Made by a program: the position numbers and the translations under genes. Positions 12,720 through 25,032 of a stretch of 64,000 bases of DNA are shown here, one piece after another. Source of the DNA: Paramacrobiotus metropolitanus (taxonomy: Eukaryota; Tardigrada; Eutardigrada; Parachela; Macrobiotidae); NCBI RefSeq assembly GCF_019649055.1, contig NW_026570329.1:62001-126000 (forward strand), given 5' to 3'. The notes beneath the pieces are model-generated. The model was not told where the DNA came from and did not search any database. It worked only from the letters and a program-made list of their open reading frames with translations. Within the stretch, counting starts at the first letter, position 1, and each line of letters begins with the position of its first letter.

Positions 12720-13121
12720 TCATCCCAATCTCGGCGGGCGATTTCGGTAGGTTATAAGGTCACGGAAGCGTGGAGCGTTGTCCATCCAGTTAGGCACCAA
12801 TTGGTCATGAATACTCCGCACCGCCAGTAAATATGCTAACGATCGTTCTGACAACGCGGACAGCGGGGACTTTGCAGGAACACGATACAGTACCATCGGC
12901 TCGGCAGATCCACCGATCGAGGTCACGAAGTCCTTAGTGGCTGGTGGCACGATTATTCTCCACAGCGGAATCAGTTCACTGGCCCTGGGACGGGATCCCA
13001 AAAAAGCCCCGCGCTGTGACCACTCCGATTTTACTGACACAACTGAGCCACACATCAATGCGGCTATTATGCAAAGGGTCATCAGCTGCATAATCGCCAT
13101 AGCGTATTCAGTTATGAGCAT
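12720..13121 (-). CDS. Secreted protein ending in RPPRLG, single exon
   Basis: An uninterrupted minus-strand frame starts at ATG 13121 (or at 13100, which gives the best signal peptide, MAIMQLMTLCIIAALMCG). It ends in TYRNRPPRLG and TGA at 12720. A TATA box (TTTATAAGG on minus, about 13155-13163) lies about 35 bp upstream, which supports the start region. After the signal peptide the roughly 100-residue chain has no transmembrane segment or cysteine cluster. The very C-terminal PRL-Gly resembles the amidation end of PRL-amide neuropeptides such as pyrokinins. There is no dibasic cleavage site next to it, so a hormone role is only a guess. Confidence 0.55.
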   Translation of the reverse strand: MLITEYAMAIMQLMTLCIIAALMCGSVVSVKSEWSQRGAFLGSRPRASELIPLWRIIVPPATKDFVTSIGGSAEPMVLYRVPAKSPLSALSERSLAYLLAVRSIHDQLVPNWMDNAPRFRDLITYRNRPPRLG

Positions 13122-14606
13122 ACAATATACTGGGATGTTGGCAAGCAAATAGAACCTTATAAACTGGAATGGCTGCTTTATGTACAGTTCATTAGCTTTG
13201 ATCGAGCTTCCGTTCTGCAGAGGCCAGTCGTCGACATTATTATGACTGTCGCCTTATTGTTGATGCAGAAAATCGGATTGCATTATTTAGTGTTTGCAGA
13301 ACGAAATCCATTTATGGCGATAATGAATGTTTCAGGAAGCTACTGAAAATAGAATACTGCGGTTAGCAATTACTATGGCAAGCCGAGAGTTTCCTGAGAA
13401 TATGCAAAATGCCGGTCACAGCGCGGTAGCGGGGCAGTGAACGGTTCGTTGAATTAATTTTCAATAATTGCTAATGCCGCTTCCTTGCATTTTAATATTT
13501 CGGAAAAAGTAATAATAAGGTGGCTTTAATAACTTAACGGTCAATATGTACGCATTCTGTTCTGAACCGTGATCTAGCGGTCAAATTAATATTCTACATC
13601 AGTAAATAGTGTAGATCAGGGTCAATGTGGTAGCAACATTTGTACACAAAGCCTTTGCCTTGTTTCATTTAATTCCATATTTGCTAAGTCCGATGTCGCG
13701 CATAACGGATCGATCGCGCATGTTCGCGTATTCCTGGTGAGTCATAATGGAACACTGCAGCAGTTTTGCTTCAGTGGTGTAGGCAAATTAAAATGCTCAA
13801 TTTGCCCGGCTAAAAGTTGTTCGCAAACTATGTTCAACAAAACCGTATCCCGGAAAAAGTTTTTCGTACACTTTTGAGTAATTTTGAGTCTGGGGTAGAG
13901 CAAAAGCCATCTGGAGCAGGATAATAAAAAAACGAAAAACAGACAAGCACCAACTCAATGAAACTTTTATGGAATGGAGATCGTTTACAATAATGTTCCC
14001 TTGCTGCGCATCGTTTCGAATTATACGTGCCAATACTGTTACGTGGAAGGTCTAGCACTCCCTCGAAATTAAAAGTAGATCTGGAGTTGGGAGAATACGG
14101 ATATTTCACAAAAGAAAAGGTCGCCAACCAAAAGGGAACAAATACTGAAGTAGCGAAGAAGGATGCAGTAAACTGGTCATTTCTATCGGACATACAGAAC
14201 TTTGCATCAGCAGACACCGAGGGCGGTTGCTTCATACATCCTGCAGACAGCATGACAATACGTAACGAACAGGAAGCCGCTCTAAGTGATTGCTGATGAA
14301 TGTTTTGGCATTTCTAATCGAAACGTTTAACGGGGCGTAGTCTTGCATGGTTCTTGTTGTAGTACTTAAGTACTACATAATTATGGGCTTCGTTTTTGTG
14401 ATCGCGCTACGCACTAATCTCTGAGCGCATTGCAGTGATGCCGGCAGTAATCCACTAACTGACCTTTTTCTACGATACCGCGTTGAAATCACTAAAGCAA
14501 TATCAGGCTACCTACAGCCTTTATTTATGCAACACACAGCAGCAAGGATTTCATTAACAGGTCCGCAAACAACGTTGCGGCGACTGTGTATGCAAAAAGA
14601 ACATAT

Positions 14607-14801
14607 AAAGGGAATTTAACTGCAGGGGCAAGCACTCCCTGTACTTGCTGCCGTCACCCGGCTGGAGTTTTACGTTGTGGCTAAACATGGTGCTTATGTA
14701 CCGCGCCTGATTTAACCGTATGTATTGCCGTAACGTCACACTCCGCGCGGGTGACGGCAGCAAGTACAGGGAGTGCTGGCCACAGCAGCTAAATTCCCCC
14801 T
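14607..14801. mobile_element. Foldback MITE in a TATA target, copy 1
   Basis: About 195 bp with long inverted ends of roughly 50 bp: GGGAATTTAACTGC inward on the left and its near-complement on the right. The inner arms are GCTGCCGTCACCCG and its complement. TATA is present on both sides. The paralogous unit-1 sequence near 9440 lacks it. The central part matches the MITE at 25033-25225, but the outer arms do not. There is no coding capacity. Confidence 0.7.
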
Positions 14802-15584
14802 ATATTGTTCTGTCAGAAAAGATACCGGGATCGCAATTCTGCGGTAGCATACCACCTCATTATTACATTTCATTAGAGAGACGCACGCGCCCTGAAAGTT
14901 GGGATCAACATGGTGATGCACGCTATTTTGTGAAACAGGAAATTAGAGTACTTCTACCTGACCAAGCGTATTATGTTTAACAGACAAAGAACGACTGTAA
15001 TTGCCGGGTTCGTCCAGGGATTACCGTAATGTGATAACAACGTTATGCGGACAATAAACAACCATGATTATACTGGGTCGTTCTGGAGCACATGCTGTAA
15101 TATTCTAGTCTATTGGTAGCGAACCAATTGCGTAATATGCCCGCGTAACCTTCTTTTTCAATTAGCTGATATACATAACAACGCTCAGCCATTTGACTCG
15201 TAAGCTGTTTCTTCTCCCCCAAATGCAGCCGCCTTTCTACAAAAGCAGTTTCGATTCTCAAAAGCATCTGGAAGCGAGCAGAGATGCTCGCAATTCCTGG
15301 TTTGAGTAAATTTATTAGGAACCAGTGGAATTTATGTTACTGAATAGCCACGGTAGTAACCAGTTTTTGCAAAATGTACATTTTGAAAAATTAGTACTCG
15401 TAGATTTGTAGATACAGTAAGAGAGAAAAATGTGAAAGCTAAATATACATCATCTCGTGACGGTACAACTAGCTACTCAATCTAGAGTAGTAAAGTTTAA
15501 AGAAAACGGTCAACGCGATACACCCGAAAATTTGATCAAAAGCCCGCATGATCAGATGGACGGCCAATAATTCAGCGCTGAACC

Positions 15585-16375
15585 TCAAGTGGCCTTTGGC
15601 GTCCATCTCAAGTGCGGATGGCCAAAAAGGAGACCTCCAGGATGGGCCCACCGTCGGCTGCAATCAATTTATTGTCAACATGTATATCATATTCAACATT
15701 TTACAAATTGCACAACAGCTGCATCAAGCATGTCTACCTGCTTTTGGGAACAGGCGGAATTGCCTTCGAATCGGGCCGCTTGGACTGTGCGGCGTTGATG
15801 CCATTAACTGATGCCAGTGCAACATCAGATCGTATCTCCATCGGCCCACGCGGCATCGTTTGCATGGAGGATACCGGCTTCGACCGGGCGTTAAGTAATA
15901 GCGGCTGCGTTACCAGCGGAGGACAATCTGAAAAAGAAATGTTCACAGAATTCAGAATACTGTAACAACATGTAATCTTTTGAGCGAATCGCTTGATAGC
16001 AAGTTCATAAACAAATCGAATCATGTAAATCATGTAACGTTAAAATTTTTCACAGTATATACGTCAGTGGGTTGTGTGACCTTTAGCTAAAACATGTTAT
16101 ACCTACATACATCAAACTATGCAAGAAAAAAAGCCATTATAAGAATTTCGAAGACTATAAAATGATATGACTATAAAAAAATGAATTCTGTAGACAATCT
16201 TGTTACCGTAAAGTTTTGGTGGAAATTTATCCAAAAGTCTCCATTGGCAGATTTCATCAAGACAAGGAGATTGCGCTGTTCGGACACGGCATTTCCATAC
16301 GGACTTCCCTGAAGTTATCGACCAAATACTGACGAGATGCAGCAAGATATACAACAGCACCTTTTTGCTCTGCAT
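15585..16375 (-). CDS. Small secreted four-cysteine protein, copy C (3 exons)
   Basis: Exons on minus are 16375-16207, 15927-15738 and 15657-15585, 432 nt in all, giving 143 residues. The signal peptide is MQSKKVLLYILLHLVSIWSI. Mature-region cysteines follow C-x8-C-x4-C-x14-C with LDKFPPKLY before the fourth. Exon 2 then has DCPP, NARSKP and a KRPxxKAxPPxPK block also seen in copy A. Exon 3 encodes RRWA...GHPHLRW and stops at the same point as copy A. Splice sites are canonical (the exon 3 acceptor is ATTGCAG), and lengths sum to a multiple of three, as in A. Function is unknown. Signal peptide, cysteines and small size fit an extracellular peptide or effector. Confidence 0.8.
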
Positions 16376-16466
16376 TGTAAATTACTCCGCAGCGAAGAAA
16401 TAAACATTAAAACAGTATGTCAAAACGATACAATATCTGTCAAGCTAAATAGTGTGCCTTCCGGTG

Positions 16467-16572
16467 ATTATATAAGCTATCAGATAGACAGGACAAGCTG
16501 TATTGCCGACAGTAATGGATATATTTATTATTCTTCGCTGAAACTGGTATACACTGCCGATCTGACCTTTCC
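16467..16572 (-). promoter_or_regulatory. Promoter of copy C: AAAGGTCAGAT element and TATA box
   Basis: The TATA-like CTTATATAA is at 16467-16475 on minus, about 92 bp upstream of the start. AAAGGTCAGAT lies about 88 bp further upstream (about 16561-16570). It is the third instance of this two-element promoter. Confidence 0.5.
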
Positions 16573-16599
16573 CCATAATTAAAATCTGGTTTTGCAACG

Positions 16600-17771
16600 A
16601 GGCGATTCCGATACAATCCAGTCACGAAAGCCGGCCAACAGACAATGATGTTGACATCATTTTTCAGCGACAGCGGAGGAAATGACCATGTCATCCCATT
16701 AATTAAAGTAATTTCTAGACTTTATTAACAGAAAATGTGCAGTGACGCAATAAATCGCGTGCTAGTTCTCTGTCGGTACTGTGTAATCACTGCTTTCGTG
16801 ATACCATGGTTTTCAGCGCCGATTTTGCATTGTGCAGATTTGCGCACATCGTGCCTTGATTGCAAATTAAAGATGACGGCGTTAGACAAAAAATCGATAT
16901 TGGAATGTTTAAAGAATTCGCACCAAAACATAATTTCTAGGGAAAACTATTAGCGACAATTCGTGATATTTGTAAAGGTTGGACCCAGAACGCCACAAAT
17001 ATGATTAAAATAGGGTAACAATGCTTCTTTACGTTCCTTGGCCCATAGGTATTGAAATCGGCATAAACAAATTAATTCAGTATAAAAATATCTGTCTCGG
17101 AAAGCGCATACCAAATCAGCAAATGGTTTGTATCTGCTACATGAGGCAGTAGTGCTGCGTTAATATCTATACTTCTACCGATTACTGGGTATCTTCCACG
17201 GTTTCTGTTCTGGAAATGTAATTTACGAAAAATATTGTAATTTACTACGCGATGACCACTGTTCAACGCCTCCGGTGGCAGTTAACCGTTTGTCCGTTGA
17301 TTTGTTAGCAGAATTTCTGTGGGCCGTCGATGCAGAAATTCACACTGGAACATATTCTTCTTATGATGTACATTTAAATCGCTGAATTTATTCGGCGATC
17401 TACTTGTGCTAAATATTTAGTACAACCATAATACGAGTACAACCATAATACTCGTAATACATACTTAGTACTTACAATTATATCCGCTCTAAAGCATTTA
17501 TACATTTCACAGTTTGTATAAAATTATTGGACCTAAAAATTTGAAAGTTTGTCAGTAATTAATAGGTGACCTATATTAAAATTTAGCATAGGTCTTCGTG
17601 GAAGCTGTGGAAGCTGTAGACCCGTTAGGAGATGGGAAGGCTACCGTAAAAAAGATCTGAGCAGCATCAAATTTAGCAAACCAAAGAAAACGGTATTTTG
17701 GGAAGGAATGGCGAAACAAAAGCAGAACGTTAGTGTATCTGTACGACGAACGGGAAAACGATGAGCATGCA
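16600..17771. other. No supported gene
   Basis: Intergenic DNA with a small tandem repeat of AGTACAACCATAATAC near 17420-17455. No gene is supported. Confidence 0.4.
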
Positions 17772-18855
17772 TTAGCCACGATCGTCGGGATTGGACCGTT
17801 GCATGTTTTTCCAAGCGATGGACCGTGGCACAACGGCACAGTGCATGTCGCACTGCAGTGGAAATGCCGGTTCACACGGCTCCCAACGGTTCGCTTCCGG
17901 ATCGTAACGCTCAGTCGCAAGAACTCCGCCACAAGTTGCAACAGAGCCTGCCACGGCATACAACTTGTCTTCCAGCCGCACCAGACCCATCTTCGCCCTC
18001 CCAGTACTCTTGACTCCTGATTAAAATTGTGTTTTTGATTCGGTAAGAACAAGCACAAGAACACAGCTATGCTCGCACCCACCTTTAGACTGCCACTGGT
18101 TCGTCTGGATGTTGTATGCGTCGACACGCTTGCCAGCCTCATCAAGGTTGCCGCCACACCCACCTATTGATCAAATACAATTTAAGGCCACAACTAACAT
18201 CTGTCGTAATATTTACATGTTTGTCCGATTCTAATTAACTCACCTACTACGTAGATGAGCCCATCTAGGCCAACGCATGCTCTGCACTTGGAGCGCGCTG
18301 TCGGCATCGGCGCCAGGTTCTTCCAGACGTTGCGTGCTGGATCGTAGCAATATGCTCCTGCGCTTATACGATAAGTTTTACTGCTCGAAACCCAATTCGC
18401 TCCTCCAAACACAAACAGCAGGCCTCTGCAGGCCACCATTGCGCTGTCGAACAGCGCTAATGGCATCTTGGCTTTAGCTGTCAAATGGCGGACTTCCTTG
18501 TCGAAAGCGTACACCTCCCTGTCGCCACCCAGTAGGTAAATACGATCATCAATCGTGGTCAGCCAGGCGTCACGGACAGGAAACATACCCATCTCCGCCC
18601 ACCGATCCGCGCCGACATCGTAGGCGTGAAGACGACATGAGTCTTGCCCGTCCACATCAGCCAACACAAAGATTCGCAGCTGGCCATCTTTCACCATGTA
18701 AACCAGCGGGCCACTCCAACTACACGGTGGAGCTGCGCACGACACGCTCCATCAGATGCCCGTCAGTGGATCAAGACAATACAAGTCGGCGGCGTCCATT
18801 TGCATATTGCTGCGCTTCTGCTTGTTGTAACCCCACAAGAAAACGATTACACCCT
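17772..18855 (-). pseudogene. Orphan Kelch-repeat gene 1 (one in-frame stop)
   Basis: Three exons on minus, 18855-18244, 18163-18083 and 18016-17772, splice in frame. They encode Kelch blades with typical motifs: YDVGADRW, IYLLGG, YDPARNVW, GLDGLIYVVGG, YNIQTNQW and a final blade ending at TAA 17774-17772. The first visible exon begins after an acceptor, so coding sequence is missing upstream. No BTB or BACK exon lies on this strand between 18.9 and 19.8 kb. In BTB-BACK-Kelch proteins this segment would follow BACK. An in-frame TGA at 18754-18752 replaces a glutamine of the paralogue at 30 kb. Together these suggest a decayed or truncated gene, although translation from a downstream ATG would still give most blades. 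Confidence 0.7.
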
Positions 18856-18899
18856 CTGAAATGCAAAAGCTCATTCAGTGCATACTGTTTTCACTCATT

Positions 18900-19874
18900 G
18901 TCAGCATAGTTCACTCTTGCACGGAAGGCGCAGATGATACCCGTAGATAGAATAATTTACTTGCATAAACACTGTGAAACAGCAAGACATACAAATATTA
19001 AGTAATAGAACAGATAAGGATAACTCCAAACTACGCAATAACAACCACATATTCCGTTAATTTGTTAATAGCTTGGTGGTCGATCATTTTTAGACGAGGT
19101 AGAAAAATGCAAGAATACGGTTACCTCTGTCCTCTCGACCTTTACCCAAAGAAGGCTGGCATTCAGTGTACTGTGGCAGCCCGCTGCAGCGAAGTCATTT
19201 TTCTGCAACCGTACCACAACGACAAAAGTATTTAGTTTAATCTTTTAATTAATTCACACCTCCATTCAACGACGGTTATCGCAGTTTATCACCATAAATC
19301 AGTAGTAACCACAAGTGATAAGAGTAGGCAAAGGAAAGTGAAGACACTTTTGCGGCGTTAAGCGCACGGTATAAATTGACGAGGCAGGTACATAAAATGA
19401 AATTCAAGCGACTTTTAATAAAAATCGATAAAAAGTGGGAAGCTGGTCCTCCTGTCATTGCTATGTAGCACCTTTAAATAGCACTACGGTCTCCCGAATG
19501 CCACTCACTAAAATTACCAGACCAGCAAGATGCTGACGCCGGCCATTAGCGAATTAAGTGAACAGAAAAACTACGAAACAAAACTACAATTTTAATGTAC
19601 GTCATGGGCAAGCATCCATTAGTGGTCAGAATAGCTTACTGATGGGCACGGTGCTTGAACAGGACGACATTAGGCAAGTAATCGTTGGACAAATAAAGGT
19701 GCAAATCAGTTGTAAATCAGTCAAGAATCTACCAGATTTAGAATCTGGTAGATGGAGAAAAACACGACAAAAACAGCAAAACAACCTAGCAGCCACCTGT
19801 GCGCGGGTGAACGGAGAGGCCACTCCTCCTCACACGTGACAATGGCATTATTATCACTCTTAATAATTTTTCAG
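18900..19874. other. Spacer between Kelch gene 1 and BTB gene 2; no BTB exon
   Basis: The part near 19330-19460 is similar to 24745-24860, so it belongs to a dispersed or duplicated segment. I looked for BTB exons like those at 58 kb on both strands and found none. Confidence 0.45.
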
Positions 19875-20971
19875 GCAATCCAGTGGCAAGCCGATGCTTT
19901 TGTGGAAAAATGCTGGGCATATGTCGATTCGAAAACCGAGGCAATTCTGCGAACGAAAAAATTCACTGAGACTTCTCACGCCAGTTTGGAGAGATTGCTG
20001 CAGCGCAACACGCTAACGGCTGGAGAGTTTGACGTTTACTTGGCTGTTAACAGGTACACATTAACAGAAGTAAAAGCGAAGAAGTAGTTGATATCTCTAC
20101 ACGAACCGTGTTACTTGCAGGTGGGCATCAGCCGCCTGCGCTCGCAACAACCTGGATACATCGGCCGCCAATCTGCGCCAGATGCTGGGCGAGGTTCTGT
20201 TTCTTGTCCGATTTCCGCTGCTGACGAATTCGCAACTGGCGGATGGCCCTGCCAAGGTACCGTACTTCATTAATTAGTGACCCACCAAGCATTACTCTGT
20301 AATTTATAAACGCAGTCCAAAATAAAGCACTCACTGAAGGGCTCGTTTGTGCAGTACCTTTGAATAAATTTTTTCACTGAGAAAAAGGTCTTATCCGAGA
20401 TCCTTACGAAAGCGTAGTAACGCTGATCGCTAATTGGTAAAATGCGGTAGATGGAGCGTGGGCACGGCTATCTTTCGCTGATTAATGCATTCTGTTGTCG
20501 CAGACCGGTCTGCTGACGGAAACGGAGCTGCTGAGCCTATTCCTATACCGAACTGCCGAAGTGAAACCCCAACTGTCGTTTCCTGCAGACCACCGCACCG
20601 AGTTTCGGGTTGGCGACGAAGTGTTCGCGCAGAAGCCATCGGTATCTTCCAGTTTGTGGGAGCCAGGCTCAGTTATCGCAGTCAACCATCGGCAGGTGAC
20701 ATTGACGTGGTTAGACGGTCGCGATGACTGCACCGTGACCGCCGACAAGGTGGTGCGCGCTGCGGACATCCTGCAGCCGGGACAGATGGTGGGTACGGCT
20801 CTTGGCTGGGGAGTGTACACTGGTCGATACAGCTGGAACCGGTATCAGGTTGACTGCCGCGGGCAACAAAAGATCTATTATTTGGCGGGTATTGTACTTC
20901 GAGCAGAAGACGTTCACTTATGGAAGAAGAGCAGAGGAGTGCATGGCCTTGATACAGCAACCAACGGTTGA
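19875..20971 (+). pseudogene. 5'-truncated BACK and Tudor/Agenet-like gene 2 (no BTB exons)
   Basis: Exons 19875-20053, 20121-20256 and 20504-20971 match exons 4-6 of the complete gene at 58 kb very closely. They encode a BACK domain (ADAFVEKCWAYVDSKTE, then LTAGEFDVYLAVNR, then ARNNLDTSAAN) and the tandem barrel-like C-terminus. That part has FRVGDEVFAQKPS, VIAVNHRQVTLTWLDG, ADKVVRAADIL and then GWGVYTGRYSW. The three BTB exons are absent upstream. An ATG at 19842 lies in the old intron and reads in frame with a hydrophobic start, so a short product is possible but unproven. The 3' flank stays similar to that of gene 3, which points to a segmental duplication. Confidence 0.65.
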
Positions 20972-23300
20972 GCCGATTCTACGACTGGACGCCGATTTTG
21001 GACATGATGTGTTGTGCTTATAGTTATGTAGTTAGCGAATTTTTACGTTGCGTATTTGCCAAATTCTATACCGTGGTGTCCTTGTAGGGAATAATGGCGT
21101 TAACTGAGCGAGTTCGGAAATTGAATTCGAGGGCGATATCACAGTTTCCTGCTTACCATTTTCTTACGGACAGGGAGAAAAATGCTTTTTTGTGACATAC
21201 TGTTAGTAAAATCGAAAGCACTGCTTTCGATTGCTTTTGCTTTTTTTGGTGGCTATTTAAAATAAAGATACTAAGCAAGGCTTAGCAAGCCCGCCACACT
21301 GCAACAGTACGCAACACTTTAAGAGAACCGCAGTCCGAACGTTTACAAACATCATATTAATTGTGTAATAACAAGATTTAAATACGGGTCCGGTGTGGTG
21401 TTGTCGAACTGTTGGTATGTGCCCGGACCTAATTCAAACTCTGCACGCTATCTTGCATCAAAAAAAGTTGCAATGGGCGGAAGCCCGAAAATGAAACATC
21501 TGCGTGTCACGTGCACAATGCACATGCGGCAGAGTACTTCGCGGTGATAAGTCACCGCATCGAATTTCAGTATGGCGCAATGTCACACTTCCAGTTATCC
21601 AGGTGCGCGAATAATAAAATTACAGTAATCGACACAAGGGAACTGAATGAACTCAAAAAAGAGGGACACAGCATTCTGTCCTTGTTGCGGAAAACCAGTG
21701 TAAAATTATAGCGGAAATTTATTGCTGCTACACGAAGCATTCCATAGCAGTGCATAAAGTTACTCATTACTTATAGTGCATATGGAGAGCAGCTCTTTTT
21801 CGACAAGTTAATTTAATCCGGAAATAATGATCCTTCCGGGAAATACTGTGCCTCACTGGGCATTTCCGGTGCGCAGATAATTGGAAGTAATCGTTATTGA
21901 TTTGCATAATTAAACAGTTTTATAGCATGCGGTGGCGCTGGTATCGCAGATCGAAGTTAATAAGTTATTATCTCAATATTCTGTTCATTGTACATGTAGA
22001 ACTCACTAGTTGCTGTGATGAGTTGTTGTTAGTCGGTGATGAGTTTTGCTATTTTGATGGCTATCGCAAGTAAACGTTTTGTAGTTATTAGCGAAGATCT
22101 GTAACTGGTAAAAATGTACGGACACATATATTCTTTGATTGCGACATCTCTGCATACCGGCAAAACCGTCACAGTGAAAAGCTAAGGCCAGACGACCATT
22201 TTGCAAGGTTCGAAAAGAGGGAACATCATTTTTGGCAGGAACTACAAATGGCAAACGTTTTGTTCAACCGGCAGACAGTTTTTTCGGTTAAAGACAGAAG
22301 CGTCAGATAGACTATACTCGTCCGTCTGTTGGTAACAGCGTCTGGACGGATGTACCTCATCTGACCGCGGTAATATACCGTCTTGCGTGCGACAAATCCA
22401 TTTGTGTTTCCACAGATTCCACTTGTTTTACTTTATCATGCATTACTAATCCAGAATATAAAGTCGCGCTCGAAGATCGGGCGCGACATGCATATATCCA
22501 TGCTCGAAGATCGGGTCTGGTCCCGCAAAAAACGCAATGACCTACCTGCAAAGGCATATGATTCTATTTGGGGCGACACGACTTCCACGTCAGCTTGCTT
22601 GTGGAATGTTATCAACACCGTGGGAGGTTGTGTGAAGGTAAACTCGACAAAATAATTGTTTAAATGCTCTTCCTTACCCGCGGACAATCCATGTAGATGA
22701 TCCGCCATATTTTCGATTTCCAGAATGCAATGCAAGTGTTTAATATGACGGTGAGTCAAAAAGCAGCTTTCTTGTCGTTTGATGACTGTAACGTACGCTT
22801 CATGTCTGCGACGTACGGTGCATGACTGCACTTTCAGTTTTGTAGAAACTGAATAAGTTTATGCAGGATATATGGGTACCGTTATCTTTGGCACAGATAA
22901 AATTTTGAAATAGGACTGTGGAGCGGCATTTATGGTCATTGACGGCGTGCAGTACAGCGGAAGCAACGTCCACAATTTAGCCGTATGATAAGACCGTCCG
23001 GATTTATGCATCCGCACGTCAGCCTTGGATTTGTGCGCGTACCGTGTTACTTCCCGGGATTACAAATCTAACCACCAATTTTACTGTTAGCTAACGTTGG
23101 TGGATAAATACAGCCTCCGCACTCTGTTTGACGAAAATTTTGATTTCGCGTCGCTAAACTTTGCTGGCGAATGTGGGTAGTCCAGTAGGTCTCAAAAGGC
23201 CCTCAATATGTACTAATTAGGACATATCAGTGACACCAATCAGCAATCTGATGTGTGCCTTCTAATCACTGTTCATGTTGCAGCGTCTGCACTTACTCTG
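20972..23300. other. No supported gene; start similar to the 3' flank of BTB gene 3
   Basis: 20980-22080 resembles 60190-60870 in several blocks (for example GTATTTGCCAAATTC and the TTTTGATGGC stretch). It therefore marks the extent of the gene 2/gene 3 duplication. A short direct repeat (GCTCGAAGATCGGG) occurs near 22468 and 22502. Confidence 0.45.
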
Positions 23301-23302
23301 TA

Positions 23303-23636
23303 CAAGCTTGTCCGGTAATTTCCTACGTAAAGGTACAGCTAGTGCGAAATTTGCGCTTAAAACGATGGCCACGTCACTACGCTTATCTGATCTGCCTAAA
23401 TCCGCTCCGCAGTTAGATTGTCCATTACCACACCGACGGTTTTTTAGCCACCTTTCGCCAGGCAGTTACTGTTATTCTCATTGAATTATATGGCATGTAC
23501 GAAGCCACCAGCCAGCCAAATGCAAGTTACGTGTTTAAACAGTGTGGCGTGGCGCGCCGTAGTATGAATTTTGGCGTAACACGCAAATCTGTGTAGTTCG
23601 CTGTATTGATTCGTCAGAAATTACCGGACAAGCTTG
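23303..23636. mobile_element. 334-bp MITE with TA target duplication
   Basis: Perfect 20-bp inverted ends CAAGCTTGTCCGGTAATTTC lie at 23303-23322 and, inverted, at 23617-23636. An imperfect extension follows inward. TA lies on both sides (23301-23302 and 23637-23638). There is no coding capacity. This fits a Tc1/mariner-type MITE. It is unrelated in sequence to the element at 3964. Confidence 0.75.
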
Positions 23637-23638
23637 TA

Positions 23639-25030
23639 CGTGCTATGAAAGTATAAGACTGAGCATCAATAAGGACCCCACCAGCGCCACGTCTTCGGTC
23701 CAGGACAGATGTAGTTGTAGTGGTAGGAGTAGTAGTGGGACAGCCGGTAGTGCTGCTGCAAGACATTCAGTGAAAGAGAGCAAACTGACAAGAATTACTT
23801 CCAACGGACTGTGCCCACGGGAGTGGGACGCGGGTGTCAGTATTACCACCCGTGTACGCAAATGCACTGCATCCACACCCAAAATGGTTTTTCCCGTGTC
23901 CAAACCGTGTGGTCTGAGTTGTGCGGGAGGCTGCAGTACATACTTAATTCCCGAATGTCAAACTTGAAAAATTTACTGTATTGTCACAATGCCAAAAACA
24001 ATGCGCCTTTAGCAACACTTCACGTTTCACGCCGTTTACTGTTTCGCTACCAACAACAACGGCAATAAACACAGCACAAGCGTCAAGGTTACCGCTGCAT
24101 ACAGATTTTAAAATGGCCAGAAAAAATCAGGACGGTCGTGCGGCTATGCTGACCTTTCCCGGCTTTTCAGTGGATTTTGGGCACTTTATGGGTGTAGTGC
24201 CTGCGACGGCGGCGTCCATTTACGAGTGTAACTCTCGCACCGGTATTCTCGGCGCTTCGGCACGGATACACATCGCGCGTTACACACCTAAGAAGAAAAA
24301 GGATCATTGCATGGTTCTGGACATTGGGTCTTGACAGTATTACATAAGCGCGATGACACAACAAAATACAAGAAGGAAATGTATACTGCCATTCTCATCC
24401 GCAGCTTGAGTATGTCGGTATGCTTATTGTGCACTAGCGTGTCAGCCAAGTGACAATTATGTCCACGATAAGGAAAGCATCCACAATAGCAATGAACTGG
24501 TTATCATAGCCATAATCAAAATATGCTCATCGTTTGCCATAATAAATGGTAAACAGATAAATATTTCGTAATGTAATTTGAAAAGTACGTTGCTTTTAAA
24601 TAAACGTTTACAGATGTACTGTACATAGAACCGATACAGTGATGTTTCTCAAAGCACAGTTCAGCTGAATTACATAACTGCCCGGCCACAAGACGGCCAC
24701 GTTGACATGGTCGGTTTGGTGAAAGCAATCTAAAGGTCATAAACGCGCTCTTGCGTCGTTAAGCGAACGATGCAAACTGACGAGCGGGGTGGGTATAATG
24801 GAATCCTAGTGATTCTTAATACGACTAAGAAGCTACTACGGGAGGCTCTTGCTCTTTATTATCAATTTGTACAAGCCAATGCCATTTAAATTTAAACTTC
24901 AAAACCCCATAATCAAAACCAATAAAGCAATTCTTCTAACTCTCGAGATCGATCAGTGAGCTCGGAATAAAGATTTCGCAATTCTGCGTCTTCTGCGGCC
25001 GATCCCGCTGCTTCTGAACAGCCAGCTATA
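23639..25030. other. No supported gene
   Basis: Short open frames only. 24745-24860 is similar to 19330-19460. Confidence 0.4.
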
Positions 25031-25032
25031 CA

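Larger units (their letters stand above)
13560..16600. repeat. Tandem segmental duplication, unit 2
   Basis: This is the partner of about 8800-11340. It carries secreted-protein copy C and, unlike unit 1, a foldback MITE at 14607-14801. Unit 1 provides the matching empty site near 9440. Edges are approximate. Confidence 0.6.
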
